NCBI GenBank assembly: GCA_030549205.1
Contig: JAUKTV010000003.1
Location: forward strand, 2,232,001 to 2,296,000
Reading direction: 5' to 3'
DNA: 64,000 nucleotides
From: Apiosordaria backusii
Taxonomy: Eukaryota; Ascomycota; Sordariomycetes; Sordariales; Lasiosphaeriaceae
In this document: positions 23,087 through 34,493 of the stretch, piece by piece
Layout of the letters: each line of letters starts with the position of its first letter
Position numbering within the stretch: the first letter of the stretch is position 1
Program-made: the position numbers and the translations under genes
The notes under the pieces: model-generated
What the model saw: only the letters and a program-made list of their open reading frames with translations
Databases searched by the model: none
What the model was told of the DNA's origin: nothing

Positions 23087-24265
23087 ATGCACTGGAGCTC
23101 CGCCGCAGCTCTCGCGCTGGTCGCACCGGCGTCAGCACTGCTTCGATTCGGCTGTTCTCAGCTTGTCGTCGAGCGAACCGATCCTTTGGTCAATCCCGGC
23201 GTGGCCCCCTCTCCCCATCTGCATCAAATTATCGGTGGCGTAAGAACAATCACTCTGAGATAGCAGCAACACAAGCTGACATCAACTAGAATGCTTTCAA
23301 TATCAGCATGGACGCTGCTGCCGGGGATATCGCCAAGAAGGCGACGTGCACAACGTGCCAGTTCTCCGAGGATTTCTCCAACTACTGGACAGCAGTCTTG
23401 TTCTTCAAGGCACGAAACGGAAGCGTTCATCGAGTACCACAGATTCCCAATGCCGGCTTCGAGGGATCCAACGGCGGCATGACTGTTTATTATATGCAAG
23501 ATGGACTGGTCAACTACCAGCAAACATCCAAGGTGACGGCGTTCAAGACCGGCTTCCGTATGCTCATCGGCGAAGCCATGTCCCGCAACCGAGCACAGGC
23601 ATCTAGGTTCCGTCAAATCACCTACACCTGTCTCAAAACGTTTGGTACTCGTTATCCGGAGACGATGGATTTCCCCAAGGAGCCATGTGCGTATGGCATC
23701 ATGTCCAACGTCCGTTTCCCCACGTGCTGGGATGGAAAGAACCTCGACTCCCCGGACCATATGGCACATATGTCATATCCTGAATCCGGAACCTTTGAGG
23801 GTGGCGGTCCTTGCCCGGCTTCACACCCAGTCCGTGTCCCTCAGCTCATGTATGAGGTGATCTGGGATACCAGACAGTTCAACAACAAGGACCTGTGGCC
23901 GGAAGATGGATCTCAGCCCTTCCTCTGGTCAATGGATGATTCGTAAGTCGTTCCGTGGGGCGAGTTTGAAGTGTACATGCTGACAGGGCCCATAGCACCG
24001 GCTTCGGTTCTCATGGTGATTACATGTTTGGCTGGTTGGATGACTCTTTGCAGCGCGCCATGGATTCTCCCTGCTATGTCAACTGTCCGACTCTAAAGAG
24101 CCAGAGCATCTCGGCGATGAACCAGTGCTCCGTGCCGACTGTGGTGGATGAGCCCATCAACGGCTGTAAGTGGCGTCTCGTGTGCTATGTTCGGCATGAC
24201 TAATGGAAGCTGACATTGTGATAATAGGGCTCAAAGCGCTTCCCGGCGCTGCGGAGGAATCCTGA
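23087..24265 (+). CDS. secreted DUF1996-domain protein
   Basis: Four exons (23087-23239, 23290-23942, 23996-24165, 24228-24265) give 337 residues; all three introns are 50-62 nt GT-AG introns with consistent phases. The signal peptide is MHWSSAAALALVAPASA. The mature chain follows the DUF1996 pattern: FGCSQLVVERTDPLVNPG, then PHLHQIIGG, CTTCQFSEDFSNYWTAVLFF, GGMTVYYMQ, FPTCWDGKNLDSPDH and a HGDYMFGW near the C-terminus. The domain is common in secreted or wall-associated fungal proteins and some members bind or act on wall material, but no reaction is established. Cys residues are frequent, as expected for an extracellular protein. The short last exon (WLKALPG) is typical of the family. Confidence 0.92.
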
Positions 24266-25646
24266 TTGATGCAGAGAGCAAGTAATTAGATGGGTTACCC
24301 TAGCAAGAGGTCGGGCATATTTCTGTGATATACGTCAGCCACTGTTGAGATCAAAGACATTTCTTTTTACCCTAATTGATAGCCTCCATGTTTCGGATGG
24401 TGTCCATCGCGGTCTTGAAAGTGATGCCATTGACCACGTTATTTCCTAGTGCAGCATGATGTCCATTTTCTCCGAGGAGTTCTGAAGTTGATACAGCGTT
24501 TTGAGTATGGTTCCACAAAGGCCACAGTTGCCAGCAAGCTGGCAGTACAGTGCATGAGAACACAACGTTGCTGCAACAGGAAAAACGTGTGATTTTTGCT
24601 AAAACGGTGGACTGGCGATGTCCGTACCCGAGGCTTGGGACGAGAATAGAAGCACAGCGGAAGCGGGAACCACTACCTACCCAAGAGTACGAAGTAGGCC
24701 TCAGGTGATACCACAAAGATGTCATGTCTACTACAATCTTGTTAGCAAATGTGCGTTTCTCTATACTAAAGTGTGGCCCCACTAACAGTTGAACATCTGA
24801 GCCCGGGCACGGCAGGCAAACGGTTCGATGGGCCAACGTCTCCTAACCCGTAGATATCTCTGTCAATCAGTGGTCTTCCGGCTCGATTGAGTTTTGTCAT
24901 ATCATGGCAGTGCATGGCAATGGCGAGTCAGAGGAAAAGAAAGCTCAAGCTCAACCACGGTTGATGACGGCAAAGACCGCGGTAGGTGTCCCGCGCAACG
25001 TAGCACTGGAGGCACCACAAGTGGCCGTGGTGGCCGCGGGCTGCCCCACCTCACCCACTTCGGGCACCTCCACCTTCCGGGCGTGCCTGCCATGGCCACA
25101 ACACAGCAGCATTCGTGGAATTTTGCACGGTTGCAACAGTGACGTCTTGTGACAGTGGGCTGGTCACTGGAATACGAAGTCTTCTCTACAATTTTAGCAT
25201 CCGCTGACAGCGAATAACCACACATTCGTTCTTTGGGCTCCTCGCTCCAATCACTGCCCTGCTCTCCCCTTCTCAGCGGGCTGGTCCCACAGCACACCGA
25301 CATCTGACATTACACCACACACGAGAAGATCTGCAGCCTCGAGGCCGTTTGGGGATCATCCCGCCCTCGCCTCGTCTGTGCAAATCCCATGGCGCAGCTT
25401 TCTTGACGACCTGCCATCTCCGAGCAACCGAGTCCATGATGCCGAGGTGTGATTTACGGTGAGGGAGGGGAAAGTCTGGGAACTTGGAACGGAATATAAG
25501 CCGGACATATTCCCGGCCAGAACCAAACATTCAGTCCCAGCATTCCAATCCTCGCAAGTGGATCATCAAAACACTACCGTCACGACCAGCACATTTCTCA
25601 ACTTTCACCTCATCTTCCAAACACCACACCACCACATACCACCAAA
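24266..25646. other. intergenic; promoter of the next gene
   Basis: No gene seen. CA-rich leader sequence (ACCACACCACCACATACC) just precedes the ATG at 25647. TATAAG at about 25495 is a possible TATA element. Confidence 0.5.
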
Positions 25647-26285
25647 ATGTATCTCTCATCCGCCCTCTCCCTGGTTCTGCCGCTCATGCTCACCACCTCG
25701 GCCACCCCTATCTCAACGAGACAAACCAACTCAGACGACACATCTTGTTCCGACACGTCATTCAACAACTTCCAATGGCAGGCATCCAACTTTGACTTCC
25801 ACGCTTCATACATCTTCAGCACTCCCGCACACCAAAACTCATGGGGCTATGCCTCCTTCGACCTTGTCAACCCCGCCGACCAGAGCACAGCTCATTGTTC
25901 TGCCGCTAGCAACCAGCTCAATGACTTCTTTTATGGGACGGTTCAGTACAACTGCAATGATACCCTTCGTCAGGGAGGGTCCACCAAGTTTGACTTCAAC
26001 AGGCCCACCGGCGAGTTGAGGGTGGAACAGAGCTGGACCTGCAGAGACCAGGACCCGCAGTATCCGTGAGTCCTCAAGTAACCTGTGTCAGATGAACAAC
26101 TGCTAACATGCTGGAATAGTATCACCTTTACCGCCAAGGGCTCGGCAAACTTCACTCTCGGTTGTGACGAGGAGTTCTACCAAAACGCCAACTGGACCAT
26201 CGGACAGATTTATTCTAGCAGGACGATTACCTGTGGCAAAGTTGACTCGGTCGTGGTACCATACGAGATTTCCGCTATTGCCTGA
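25647..26285 (+). CDS. small secreted Cys-containing protein, Alt a 1-like (AA1-like)
   Basis: Exons 25647-26065 and 26120-26285 with a 54-nt intron (GTGAGT to AATAG, GCTAAC branch site) give 194 residues. The signal peptide (MYLSSALSLVLPLMLTTSA) is followed by a propeptide-like TPISTRQ. The mature part has five or more Cys (SCSDTSF, TAHCSAAS, QYNCNDT, SWTCRD, LGCDEE, TITCGK) and alternating beta-strand patterns. This resembles the AA1-like/Alt a 1 beta-barrel family of secreted fungal proteins, known from allergens and plant-interaction proteins. The family call rests on overall pattern, not on a diagnostic motif. Function is unknown. Confidence 0.75.
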
Positions 26286-27203
26286 TTTGGTTGAGTTTCA
26301 CGACGGAAAAGGCTGGGTATGTCATTGACGACTGGATGAAATCTTGAAAATTAGATGTGTGTATGTCAGCTCTATGGTGTTCACGAAGCATGGCGGCGGT
26401 GTGTTATCTGACTTTCATTTTATACTTGGATTGCTTATTATACGTGTAGAGAGGAGGAACATGATATTTGTTCATAGGAGATGAGATGTAATGCTTAATG
26501 AGAGATGAAAGAGATTACCTACCTAAACACAAGATGACATCACCATTACACAAGCGCATATTGATCGCGTTTCTTTCACCAGGGTAAGGTAACTGAGATC
26601 GATCACGTTGGATCTCAACTTGGCTCATAAGAAAGAAGACCCGACCGATTCCAGTGAGCTTCTATTGTTGTACTAGCATGTCGTGGACAAGAATAAATAT
26701 CACTGCATAAAATAAAGGCCTTTAAAGATAGGTCTTAGGCATTAAAAGACAGTTGTTAAGTCTTAAATATGGTTTAATAGGCATTTAAATGCAATTAGAA
26801 CCCCCATCAACTATTGTTGAGACCCTGTCCACTATTTTTGAAGGCCTTTGTTTTGAAGTAGCAGTCTTCATCATCTTTTTGCGCACAGCGTGGCCAGGTA
26901 CCTAGGAAAGCCCCTGAGCCAATCCCGCCCCGTTGATGAACCGGTTCTGTTTGCGAATCCGCCCGGCCCGAACTCTACTTCAGATCGACGTCATCCCCTG
27001 ACGACATTGAGCGCAACATTAGTTTGACCGTTCTTGAAGACGGACATATTCAACTAGTGTGAATGATCAAGAGGAGATATAACGTCCTCCACAAACGGGA
27101 CGGGTTTCTTTTCTGCTTGATAGGTATCTCATCATCACACAAATCTTCTGTCTCTTTCAATACTCGTTACCACACAAAGATATTACCAGAACGAACAATC
27201 AAA
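26286..27203. other. intergenic
   Basis: No gene seen. An AT-rich patch at about 26700-26810 (TTAATAGGCATTTAAATGCA) recalls the 33-bp unit of the copia LTR but is too short to call. The leader of the next gene starts around 27060. Confidence 0.45.
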
Positions 27204-27578
27204 ATGACAAAACCCCTCCGCCAAATCGCCGCCGAGAAGCTCCACGGCCCCAACGCCAACCCCTCCCAGCTCGGCGATCCGATTTCTTTGAAGGCAGAGA
27301 CAAACGACGCCAACCCCAACCCAAGGGGTGAGCCCGAGGATGAGCAGCCTTTCCCCAAGACTATGCGAAAGGTGCCGGAGTCATCGGGGGGAAGTCACGA
27401 GGAGAAGATGTTGAGGGGGGAGGGACATCATGTCAGTGGGATGATGACGGATGAGATAAGGGAGGGGAAGAGGGGGTTGCCGGGGAAGAGTTTGGAAGGG
27501 GATGCGACTTGTATGACGAGGGTGGAGGTTGTGGGGGATGCGACGAAGGTTGGGAGGGGGAAGGGGTCGAAATTGTGA
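27204..27578 (+). CDS. small conserved fungal protein with SQLGDPISLKAET motif
   Basis: A single exon of 124 residues; the ATG at 27204 has AAA at -3 to -1. The chain is hydrophilic, without signal peptide or membrane segment. The block AAEKLHGPNANPSQLGDPISLKAET is, from memory, a recurrent motif of small uncharacterised Pezizomycotina proteins. The rest is rich in Gly, Glu and Lys and probably disordered. Codons late in the gene are strongly G-rich, which gives long complementary C-rich frames on the other strand. No function is known. Confidence 0.65.
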   Translation: MTKPLRQIAAEKLHGPNANPSQLGDPISLKAETNDANPNPRGEPEDEQPFPKTMRKVPESSGGSHEEKMLRGEGHHVSGMMTDEIREGKRGLPGKSLEGDATCMTRVEVVGDATKVGRGKGSKL

Positions 27579-28268
27579 AGGGTGAGGCTGAGGGAGAAGG
27601 GGAAGAAGTGATTGTCAGGGGGTTGAAGTGAAGGAGTTTGAAGTTGTGACGGTCGGAGAGGCTGAAGAAGTGATCGTCAGCGGCTTGGAAGAGTTCAAAT
27701 GAATGTAACGCTGTATGAAAGGTCAAAGGCAAATGAGGAGTACAAGCATGTGGTTGTAACACTGCAAGACTTTTAAACATGTTAATGCATGGAGTGTTGA
27801 GTTTTGTCTGATTGGATAACAATTGGTGATTCGGTGAGGACGCTGGGGAAGGCCGCAGCCTGCGGGGGCGGCTCGGGCAGAAAAGGCAAACACGATAATT
27901 CAGACGATAATAGTGTTCGTGTACGGTGTTTCAGGCTCAAGGTCTAATATCCCATCCTTAACAATAATACCGCTCCCTTCTCAGAGCGAGGCGAGTATAC
28001 GTGCGTAAAGTTGCCCCTGGTAGACACGGTTGGCACCCTACACATGCATGATCTAGTTGATTTAAGGACGCTGTTCACTCTGTAGGTGACTGCAGCCGCT
28101 TTCCGGGGAGTACAAATGTGGCTCTGAAACTCCCTCTTTGCCAACGCCCCTGGATATTGGCCTCTATCTCATCGGCCCCCGGCGTTCCATATAATGATCC
28201 ATTTTCCAGACAAGATCAAAGTGCGTCGATGCTTCCTCTACAATTCATGGACTAGAGCACCTCTCAAT
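27579..28268. other. intergenic; promoter of the DUF3433 gene
   Basis: No gene seen. CATATAATG near 28187-28196 is TATA-like. An in-frame upstream ATG at 28194 would add 25 residues to the next protein. Confidence 0.4.
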
Positions 28269-31200
28269 ATGGCATCCCCCGCTCCGTATCGCCCATGCGT
28301 CCTGCGTCTTTGGTTCTTGATGGCCCTGGTGCTTGTTACAACAGCCTCTCTGGGTCTGATGGAATATTCTCTTCACAAGCTGCCATCCACCTCTGATCTC
28401 AGCACTGCAATTGTTGTTGATTCTGATTTTAATTCAGCCTCTACAACAACTTCATTATCACCATCATTGGGTCGAAAAACAACAGTAACCCGTACGACGA
28501 TTAATTACATCAACACAACCGTGCACATTCCATATGCAAGAGCAACCGCAAGCATAACACGACGTGAAGACAACTGGATCCCTAAGCGTGATACACGACA
28601 GAATTCGAAAAAACCTACCGATACTACACGGCAAGTAGCTCTTCCTCTTCTTTCCCTTTAAGTACTGTTGTGACCGGTATAGTGGCATTAACGTCAGTCT
28701 CAGCACCAGCTATATCCCTCAATGGCATCGCAGTATGGGAAGAGGTTCTCACAGGACCCCAGACATGTCTGCGGAATGCTCTCAGCCTCCCTTTCCTCAG
28801 GTAACTGAACATTGTGCCACAAGTTTCGCCATGCCCACACAACCTGCATATTATAGCAACATTGGTTCAGTCGGGGGTGGATGGATGCGTATTGGACGGC
28901 CTGCAACATTTATGCTTTCTCCTCTACCTTCCAAGACCCCAGCATCCACAACAAGATATACAGACATCGAAATTGAAACATTGTTAGAGACGCAAACAAT
29001 CTTCAACACCGAGACTCTTGCCGACCCTGATCCAGCTTTCAACACTGAGGTAGCTCTCAACACTGCGACACTTTCCAGCACTCAGACACTTTCCAGCACT
29101 CAGACACTTTCCAGCACTCAGACACTTTCCAGCACTCAGACACTTTCCAGCACCGAGAGAGTTTCCATTACAGAGATCACACCTGCCAGCTCGAAGACAG
29201 CCGCCATCACGGAGAGAGTTCCCGATACAAAGACAATGACTGGCATAGTATTCGATTTTGACACTACAGAACGCATTGATCCCTCTAAAGCCTATAGCAG
29301 CTGGCTACCCGTTGATCACAGCGAAGTTCCCCTGACTCGGGCCTTTCAGCATCCAACGTCCACAGATGACTGGCTCCCCATCGGTACTTCCCGGTTATCT
29401 ATCGAGAAAGAAACATTTTCCACCGATCGACTCGAGCATCCTACGCCAACAAACATCCTGTTACCCACCAGAATTTCCTCGCTACATGTACCTACTATAG
29501 AAGGACCAGTTACCTTGAATACCCTCGACCATTCTACATCTGCAAACACTCTGTTACATATATCCCCCGGCACTTCCACAATTTCCGATGACCACAAATA
29601 CTTAACGCCTACAAGCACCCTACTAGCACCCACCAGCAGTTCCACTGTTTTAGCTGACGACATTAATTCCACACAAGAAAATAATTCCTACATAGTGTAT
29701 ATCTTGACACCAGAAGATTATTTTCTCGGCTCCTTCGCCCCGCCCATACTTGCCATTCTTTTTTACCTTCCATGGGCAAGTCTAGATTCCATCGCAAGAA
29801 GAATGGAACCATTCTACCGGCTTAGCCATCTCAATGGATCAACGGCACCCGAATCTCTCAGTGTTTCGTACGAGACTCGAATACCTCTGATTGGGCAGCT
29901 CCTGAATTCGCTTGTTCGAGGACACTCGGTCGTATCGCTGACCTCCTTCCTTGTCGCACTATGTCAAGTTTTGATGGCACTATCACCAGAAGCAGTGCGG
30001 ATAGCTGTGATAGGTAGCGACTGCCGTGCGAACGTGGTCTGCCCTGGAATGTTGAGCGTGTCGACAGGGCCTGCTAGAGCCATCGAAGCCATCCTACTCG
30101 TCATGGCGATATGCACCGCTGTGCTGGCAGGTCAACTTTGGAATCGACGGTCCCAGGTATACTCCGAGCCATTCAGCCTTGCGGGCATGGCAGTTCTAGC
30201 AAATGATCCCTTCATTTTGCAACTTTTTCGGCAGCTCAACCCCCAACGAACAAACTCTCATGAGAGGGAACTAGCCAGGATATTGGGAAAGAACGCGCGA
30301 TATCACATCACAGTGTACAAGAATGAGCAAGGTTTAGTGCAAAATGGTTTAGTCCAGGAGACACGAGCTGCCAGCCCTGTTGCCCCTCATATCTCCTCCG
30401 GTGCAAGGACTGCTGGAACTGGGACCAGATTCTTCCCTGCCAGACGATCGAACCCACTTATGATGGAATTAGGTATCCTCCTATTCACCATCTGTACTGT
30501 TCTGCCGATAATGATCTGGTACTATCTCAACAATGACCAAGATCACCCCCTTGAACGGTTCATGAGCGGCCAGGGCTTTGGAGTCAGGTTCACGTTTGCG
30601 GCAATCGGAGTTCTTGTCGACGAGCTCTGGAAAAACACTTTTTCGAGTATGTCCGTCTTTCTTTTCGTCTTTGTTTAGTTCTCTTTGTATATCCAAATTG
30701 ACATCCTCACGTTGCAGAACTGAGCATCCTTGTACCATACATCAACATGTCTCATCCCACTACCGCGGCAAAGCTTCAGGACTCGATCCTGTTCAAACCG
30801 TCCTCCTCGCCAATGACCGCCCTCTTCCGCAAAAGCACCTACCGCTCTCTTCCACTTGCAATGGTTACCATCAATGCCAACTTGGCTCTCATCCTCACGG
30901 TGGCGCTATCCAATATCCCTTTTAGCAATGACAAAACAAGAGAGGCTTGGGTAGCATCATATTATCTCAGTTGGGTGATCTTTGGCGTGATGATCATCAG
31001 TATTATTGCCCTCATAGTGTTGATTCGAGCCCCTGAATTACCCCTACCGCCAGATACCATCGCTGCGAAACTTTACTACCTGTCTGCCGGGCCGACCATT
31101 CCTTCCATATTTGGGCCATTGTCAATGTTGAATACAAAGAACAGAGATAGGGCTATTGTCAAATCTGATACTGAGTCAAGGAAGTATCGATTTGGGTGGC

Positions 31201-31325
31201 TGGCTTATCCCAACCAACGCTCGACACAGAGCCGGTCACGATCCACGCAAAGATCAAGGGAAGCAGATCAAAGATATGACAGAAAGGTTTTGGGAATTGA
31301 GTCAAACAAAGGACTGACACATTAG
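28269..31325 (+). CDS. DUF3433 membrane protein with Ser/Thr-rich ectodomain
   Basis: Multi-exon gene. The ATG at 28269 starts MASPAPYRPCVLRLWF, followed by a transmembrane helix, the usual DUF3433 start. A Ser/Thr-rich extracellular region with five TLSST repeats follows. Next come a second helix and the conserved LTPEDYFLGSFAPPILAIL to MEPFYRLSHLNG block, then the second half with further helices, ending in GLTH. Clear introns are 28801-28856 and 30647-30717. A further intron between about 28490 and 28601 is needed to join the first frame to the next; candidates are 28564-28601 (38 nt) and 28492-28601, both phase 1. The family consists of fungal multi-pass proteins of unknown function, often with two copies of the conserved half. 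The exon 1/2 border is uncertain, so the exact length is open. Confidence 0.82.
29071..29160 (+). repeat. five 18-bp tandem repeats coding for TLSSTQ
   Basis: The unit CTTTCCAGCACTCAGACA occurs four times without change at 29071-29142; a fifth diverged copy ends at 29160. All lie in frame in the DUF3433 gene and lengthen its Ser/Thr-rich stalk. Exact identity of the copies points to recent expansion. Confidence 0.95.
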
Positions 31326-31562
31326 GGAGGTTGGTGACAGTGGCTCATGAATGACTGCAGGTTAGTCGGTAGTCATCCTTTCGCATGCCAAAATATGACA
31401 ATGAAACTAAACTCTACCGAACAAGAACGGTTCCTTCCCAAAAGAATTTCCTTTTCAGTGTGTTTTTCTGCACCGTACCTTAGCTTTCCAGCTTCACTCC
31501 GACGCAACGCATAATAAGCTAGGGTGCACCATACCATCATCCAGACAACACCCAAGGCTATC

Positions 31563-32732
31563 ATGAGCGGGCCTTCATTACCTCAAACAGGCCCAAGGAC
31601 GTGGGTGCCTGGCCGTCCATCCTCACTCATAACACGGATAAGGAACGCCATAAGATTATTAACCGGCCCAAATCACAGTGGTGAGGTTACCATTACTTTC
31701 GATCTCGACTTCGACCTCGTTCAATTCCTTGAAAGCCACAAAAAGGGCAGGACCACAAACTTGGACTGGGCCTACACCCTCACCGGCTACGGGATCAACG
31801 TGCAAGCAGCATCTACCCTCGAATACATGACCCAGACATGGCCCAATACAGGCCCGATACTCTACAGATACCTAGACTGGCGCTTGCGTGCGGGAATCTT
31901 GGCCCCAGACGACATGGACGACCACATCGTCAACGGGTTCCCCCACGGGATATCTTTCGCTGGGTCCGGAGGACTGTCTATATTCGCGTCTCCAAGGCCC
32001 AAGTATACCGACCTCGGAGCTGAACACTGGCAGCTAGTAGCCCGGGTGACGGGCGAGCCAGACACAGTAGCCGAAATGGGCGGGCAGTTCGCTTGGTTTT
32101 GTGGCGCTTTTCTCAAATCCCCCAAAAATGAGCTCGTCTACTGCAAGCCCATAATTCTAGAAACCGTGTTTTTTGAAGCTGAGGTCTCTTATCCTGGACA
32201 GAGCAGGCGAGAAGGTAAATTACACATTGGATATGTACCAGACGTCCCCTTCGACAGACACGATCCCAACGTTCCGAAAACATGCTGGAACGGCCTGTTC
32301 GTCGACCAGCCGCACACGCGTATTGTCAGCGGGTACCCGATCCGCGTTCGGCCAGGTTATGCGTTCGGTAACAAGGGAACGCCCGCGTCTGGGCTCGAGG
32401 TAACGTGGAGGATTATCATGAGGATTCGTGAGGATGAGACGCCTGTTTCAAGACCTGAGGATTTATCAAGCACCCCGATTGTTATTAGAGGGCAGTGGTT
32501 CTTTCTAATTTCCAAGGTGCTGAACAGAGGGCTGGTGTTTTGGCATCTGATGCTTCGATATACACCTAGTGGGCGTGAGGCTGATCTTCGTAACTTGCCT
32601 CCTCCGGAGGTCAGGAGTGACTTTGACTTTGAAGAGTTGGAAAACTACCGGCACTTTATTGGGGGTGAGTGTGGAGAAAGGAGGTTGTTTTCAGTTGGGG
32701 AGTGGGTTGAGGCACCTTCGTGTTCTGCGTGA
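31563..32732 (+). CDS. short paralog A of an unnamed fungal family
   Basis: Single-exon gene of 389 residues starting at MSGPSLPQTG. I do not recognise a named domain. It shares ordered blocks with the gene at 33150 and with the middle of the gene at 34494-39045: WVPG, an acidic FDLDFDL strand, LTGYGINVQA followed by EYMTQTWP, VTGEPDTVAEMGGQFAWFCGAF, CWNGLF, IVSGYPI, SSTPIVIRG, VFWHLM and the end block YRHFIGGECG. No signal peptide, membrane helix or coiled coil is obvious. It sits 417 bp upstream of paralog B in the same direction. The match to only one exon of the large gene suggests origin by partial duplication. Confidence 0.8.
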   Translation: MSGPSLPQTGPRTWVPGRPSSLITRIRNAIRLLTGPNHSGEVTITFDLDFDLVQFLESHKKGRTTNLDWAYTLTGYGINVQAASTLEYMTQTWPNTGPILYRYLDWRLRAGILAPDDMDDHIVNGFPHGISFAGSGGLSIFASPRPKYTDLGAEHWQLVARVTGEPDTVAEMGGQFAWFCGAFLKSPKNELVYCKPIILETVFFEAEVSYPGQSRREGKLHIGYVPDVPFDRHDPNVPKTCWNGLFVDQPHTRIVSGYPIRVRPGYAFGNKGTPASGLEVTWRIIMRIREDETPVSRPEDLSSTPIVIRGQWFFLISKVLNRGLVFWHLMLRYTPSGREADLRNLPPPEVRSDFDFEELENYRHFIGGECGERRLFSVGEWVEAPSCSA

Positions 32733-33149
32733 TATTACTGGTAGAGGGGGTTGCTTCTCAGGGGTTAAGGGTTCATGTTTGTCTGTACAGTGCTCTGAGC
32801 AAGACACATGGTATGAGAGAACAAGCAATTCCCACGTTAAACTTCAGTTGATGATGATGATGACGATGACGATGATGACGATCATAATGATAGCTGTGAC
32901 TTACTCCGCTATAGTATGTGTCATGGTTTCACATCCCCCAGTGTGACCACGAAAATGTGACTGGCATGACTAACGTAGACAGTTCACCACTGCTTACCCA
33001 CTAGTTAGGCAAGATTTCATCTGCTTAATGATTAAGAATGCGGATCGAGGGTTCAACGACATGTCTTTTCTCAGCTTCGCCCCGAATCAACACCGTCACC
33101 TCAACTGTATCTATCATCTCCACAAGGAATACCAGAACCCAAGTACATC
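32733..33149. other. spacer between paralogs A and B
   Basis: It contains a GAT/GAC trinucleotide run (about 32849-32884) and the promoter of paralog B. No gene. Confidence 0.5.
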
Positions 33150-34334
33150 ATGAGCTCCCACGCACATGTAATACCCCGAATTGTTGAACTATGGGTTCCT
33201 GTCAATGAGCCATCCCCAATCGAAACACAGATAAAGGATGCCATAAGGAGTCGCCAAACCGGCCCACTTCAAAGCGGCGGGGAGGTTGACTTTTGGTTCT
33301 CGCTCGACTGGGATCCCTATCCCTGCTTTGCCAACAACGCAACCGACACGGAGGCTCCCTTGAACCACGCCTACACACTCACAGGCTACGGAACCAACGT
33401 TCAAGCAGCAACCGCTATCGAATACATGACCCAGACCTGGCGCAGCAGGGGCACCGCACTGTTCAACTACCTAGCCCAAAACTTGCGTATAAACGTCCGC
33501 AGGCCGGAATTTATTCTCTTCAATCAGTTGTTTCTTTCCGCACCTAACGAATCCATGATCATCATCGCCGTGATGGCGGAAAGAATTGGCGAGAAAATGA
33601 TAACAGTCCGAGTAACGGCACAGCCAAACATGGTAGCCGAAGCAGCAAGTCAGCTTGCCTGGTTCTGCGGGGCTTTTCGCAAATCCGACAAGCTCGCCTT
33701 TTGCAGACCAGTGATTGAAGACCTCACTTTGGAAGTCCGCGAGGGCTCCCCTCCCGCTCAACTTCGGCTGCGCGGCGATTGTAAGATTGGATACAGAGAC
33801 GTCCCCTTTGAGAGACATCGTCATCCAATGACCTGTTGGACCTCTCTGTTACCCGACGACTTTCCCGGGGAACCGCGCCCAGTCATTATCAGCGGCTACG
33901 AAATCAGGACTCAGCCAGACTACATGTATTCTAGAGCACACGGGGACTTCAGTGCTGCACCCACGGCCGGGCTCGAGATAGCTTGGGACCTCCTCATGGG
34001 CTTCCTCGGTGGCACAGCACAGCCCCCAAGACCTCGAGATCTATCGAGCTCTCCGATTGTTCTGAGGGGTCGGAACTTCATCCTCTCTTCGGTGGTGCTG
34101 AAAAAGGGGTATATATACTGGCATTTGATACCCGACAACCTGCAGGCTCGAAATTATCTTGGCCATGACGCTGCTAATCCGCCCCAGACGAAGCATGTCT
34201 CTCCTGATTTTGATATTCAAGAGTTGGAGACCAAATGCCGTCATTTTGTTGGAGGTCAGTGTGGGGTTCTGAAATCATTCGTGATTGACGGCAAGTCTGT
34301 CAAGAAACTTCACTGTAGAGTGACAATTTGGTAA
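33150..34334 (+). CDS. short paralog B of the same unnamed fungal family
   Basis: Single-exon gene of 394 residues. Block for block it follows paralog A: WVPVNE, FSLDWDPYPCF, LTGYGTNVQA then EYMTQTWR, VTAQPNMVAEAASQLAWFCGAF, CWTSLL, IISGYEI, SSSPIVLRG, IYWHLI and RHFVGGQCG. Outside these blocks A and B differ strongly, so the duplication is not recent or the genes evolve fast. Its stop lies 159 bp from the stop of the large paralog on the other strand. Function unknown; no targeting signal seen. Confidence 0.8.
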   Translation: MSSHAHVIPRIVELWVPVNEPSPIETQIKDAIRSRQTGPLQSGGEVDFWFSLDWDPYPCFANNATDTEAPLNHAYTLTGYGTNVQAATAIEYMTQTWRSRGTALFNYLAQNLRINVRRPEFILFNQLFLSAPNESMIIIAVMAERIGEKMITVRVTAQPNMVAEAASQLAWFCGAFRKSDKLAFCRPVIEDLTLEVREGSPPAQLRLRGDCKIGYRDVPFERHRHPMTCWTSLLPDDFPGEPRPVIISGYEIRTQPDYMYSRAHGDFSAAPTAGLEIAWDLLMGFLGGTAQPPRPRDLSSSPIVLRGRNFILSSVVLKKGYIYWHLIPDNLQARNYLGHDAANPPQTKHVSPDFDIQELETKCRHFVGGQCGVLKSFVIDGKSVKKLHCRVTIW

Positions 34335-34493
34335 GTCGTTGGGGTGTGTTTCTTCTCAAGTGGTAAGGGCATGGTTGTTCCGTCCCCGAGCAAGACACGT
34401 GGTAGAAGAGAACAGATAATCTTCAAATATTACTATGAAATAACGCAGCTTCCCAGCTTCCGTCCTTAATGATGATGTCCTCTGACTACCTGC

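Noticed and set aside
26705..26810. solo LTR fragment of the copia element
   Set aside because: Only about 15 AT-rich bases resemble the 33-bp LTR unit (AGGCATTTAAAT); too short to support homology.
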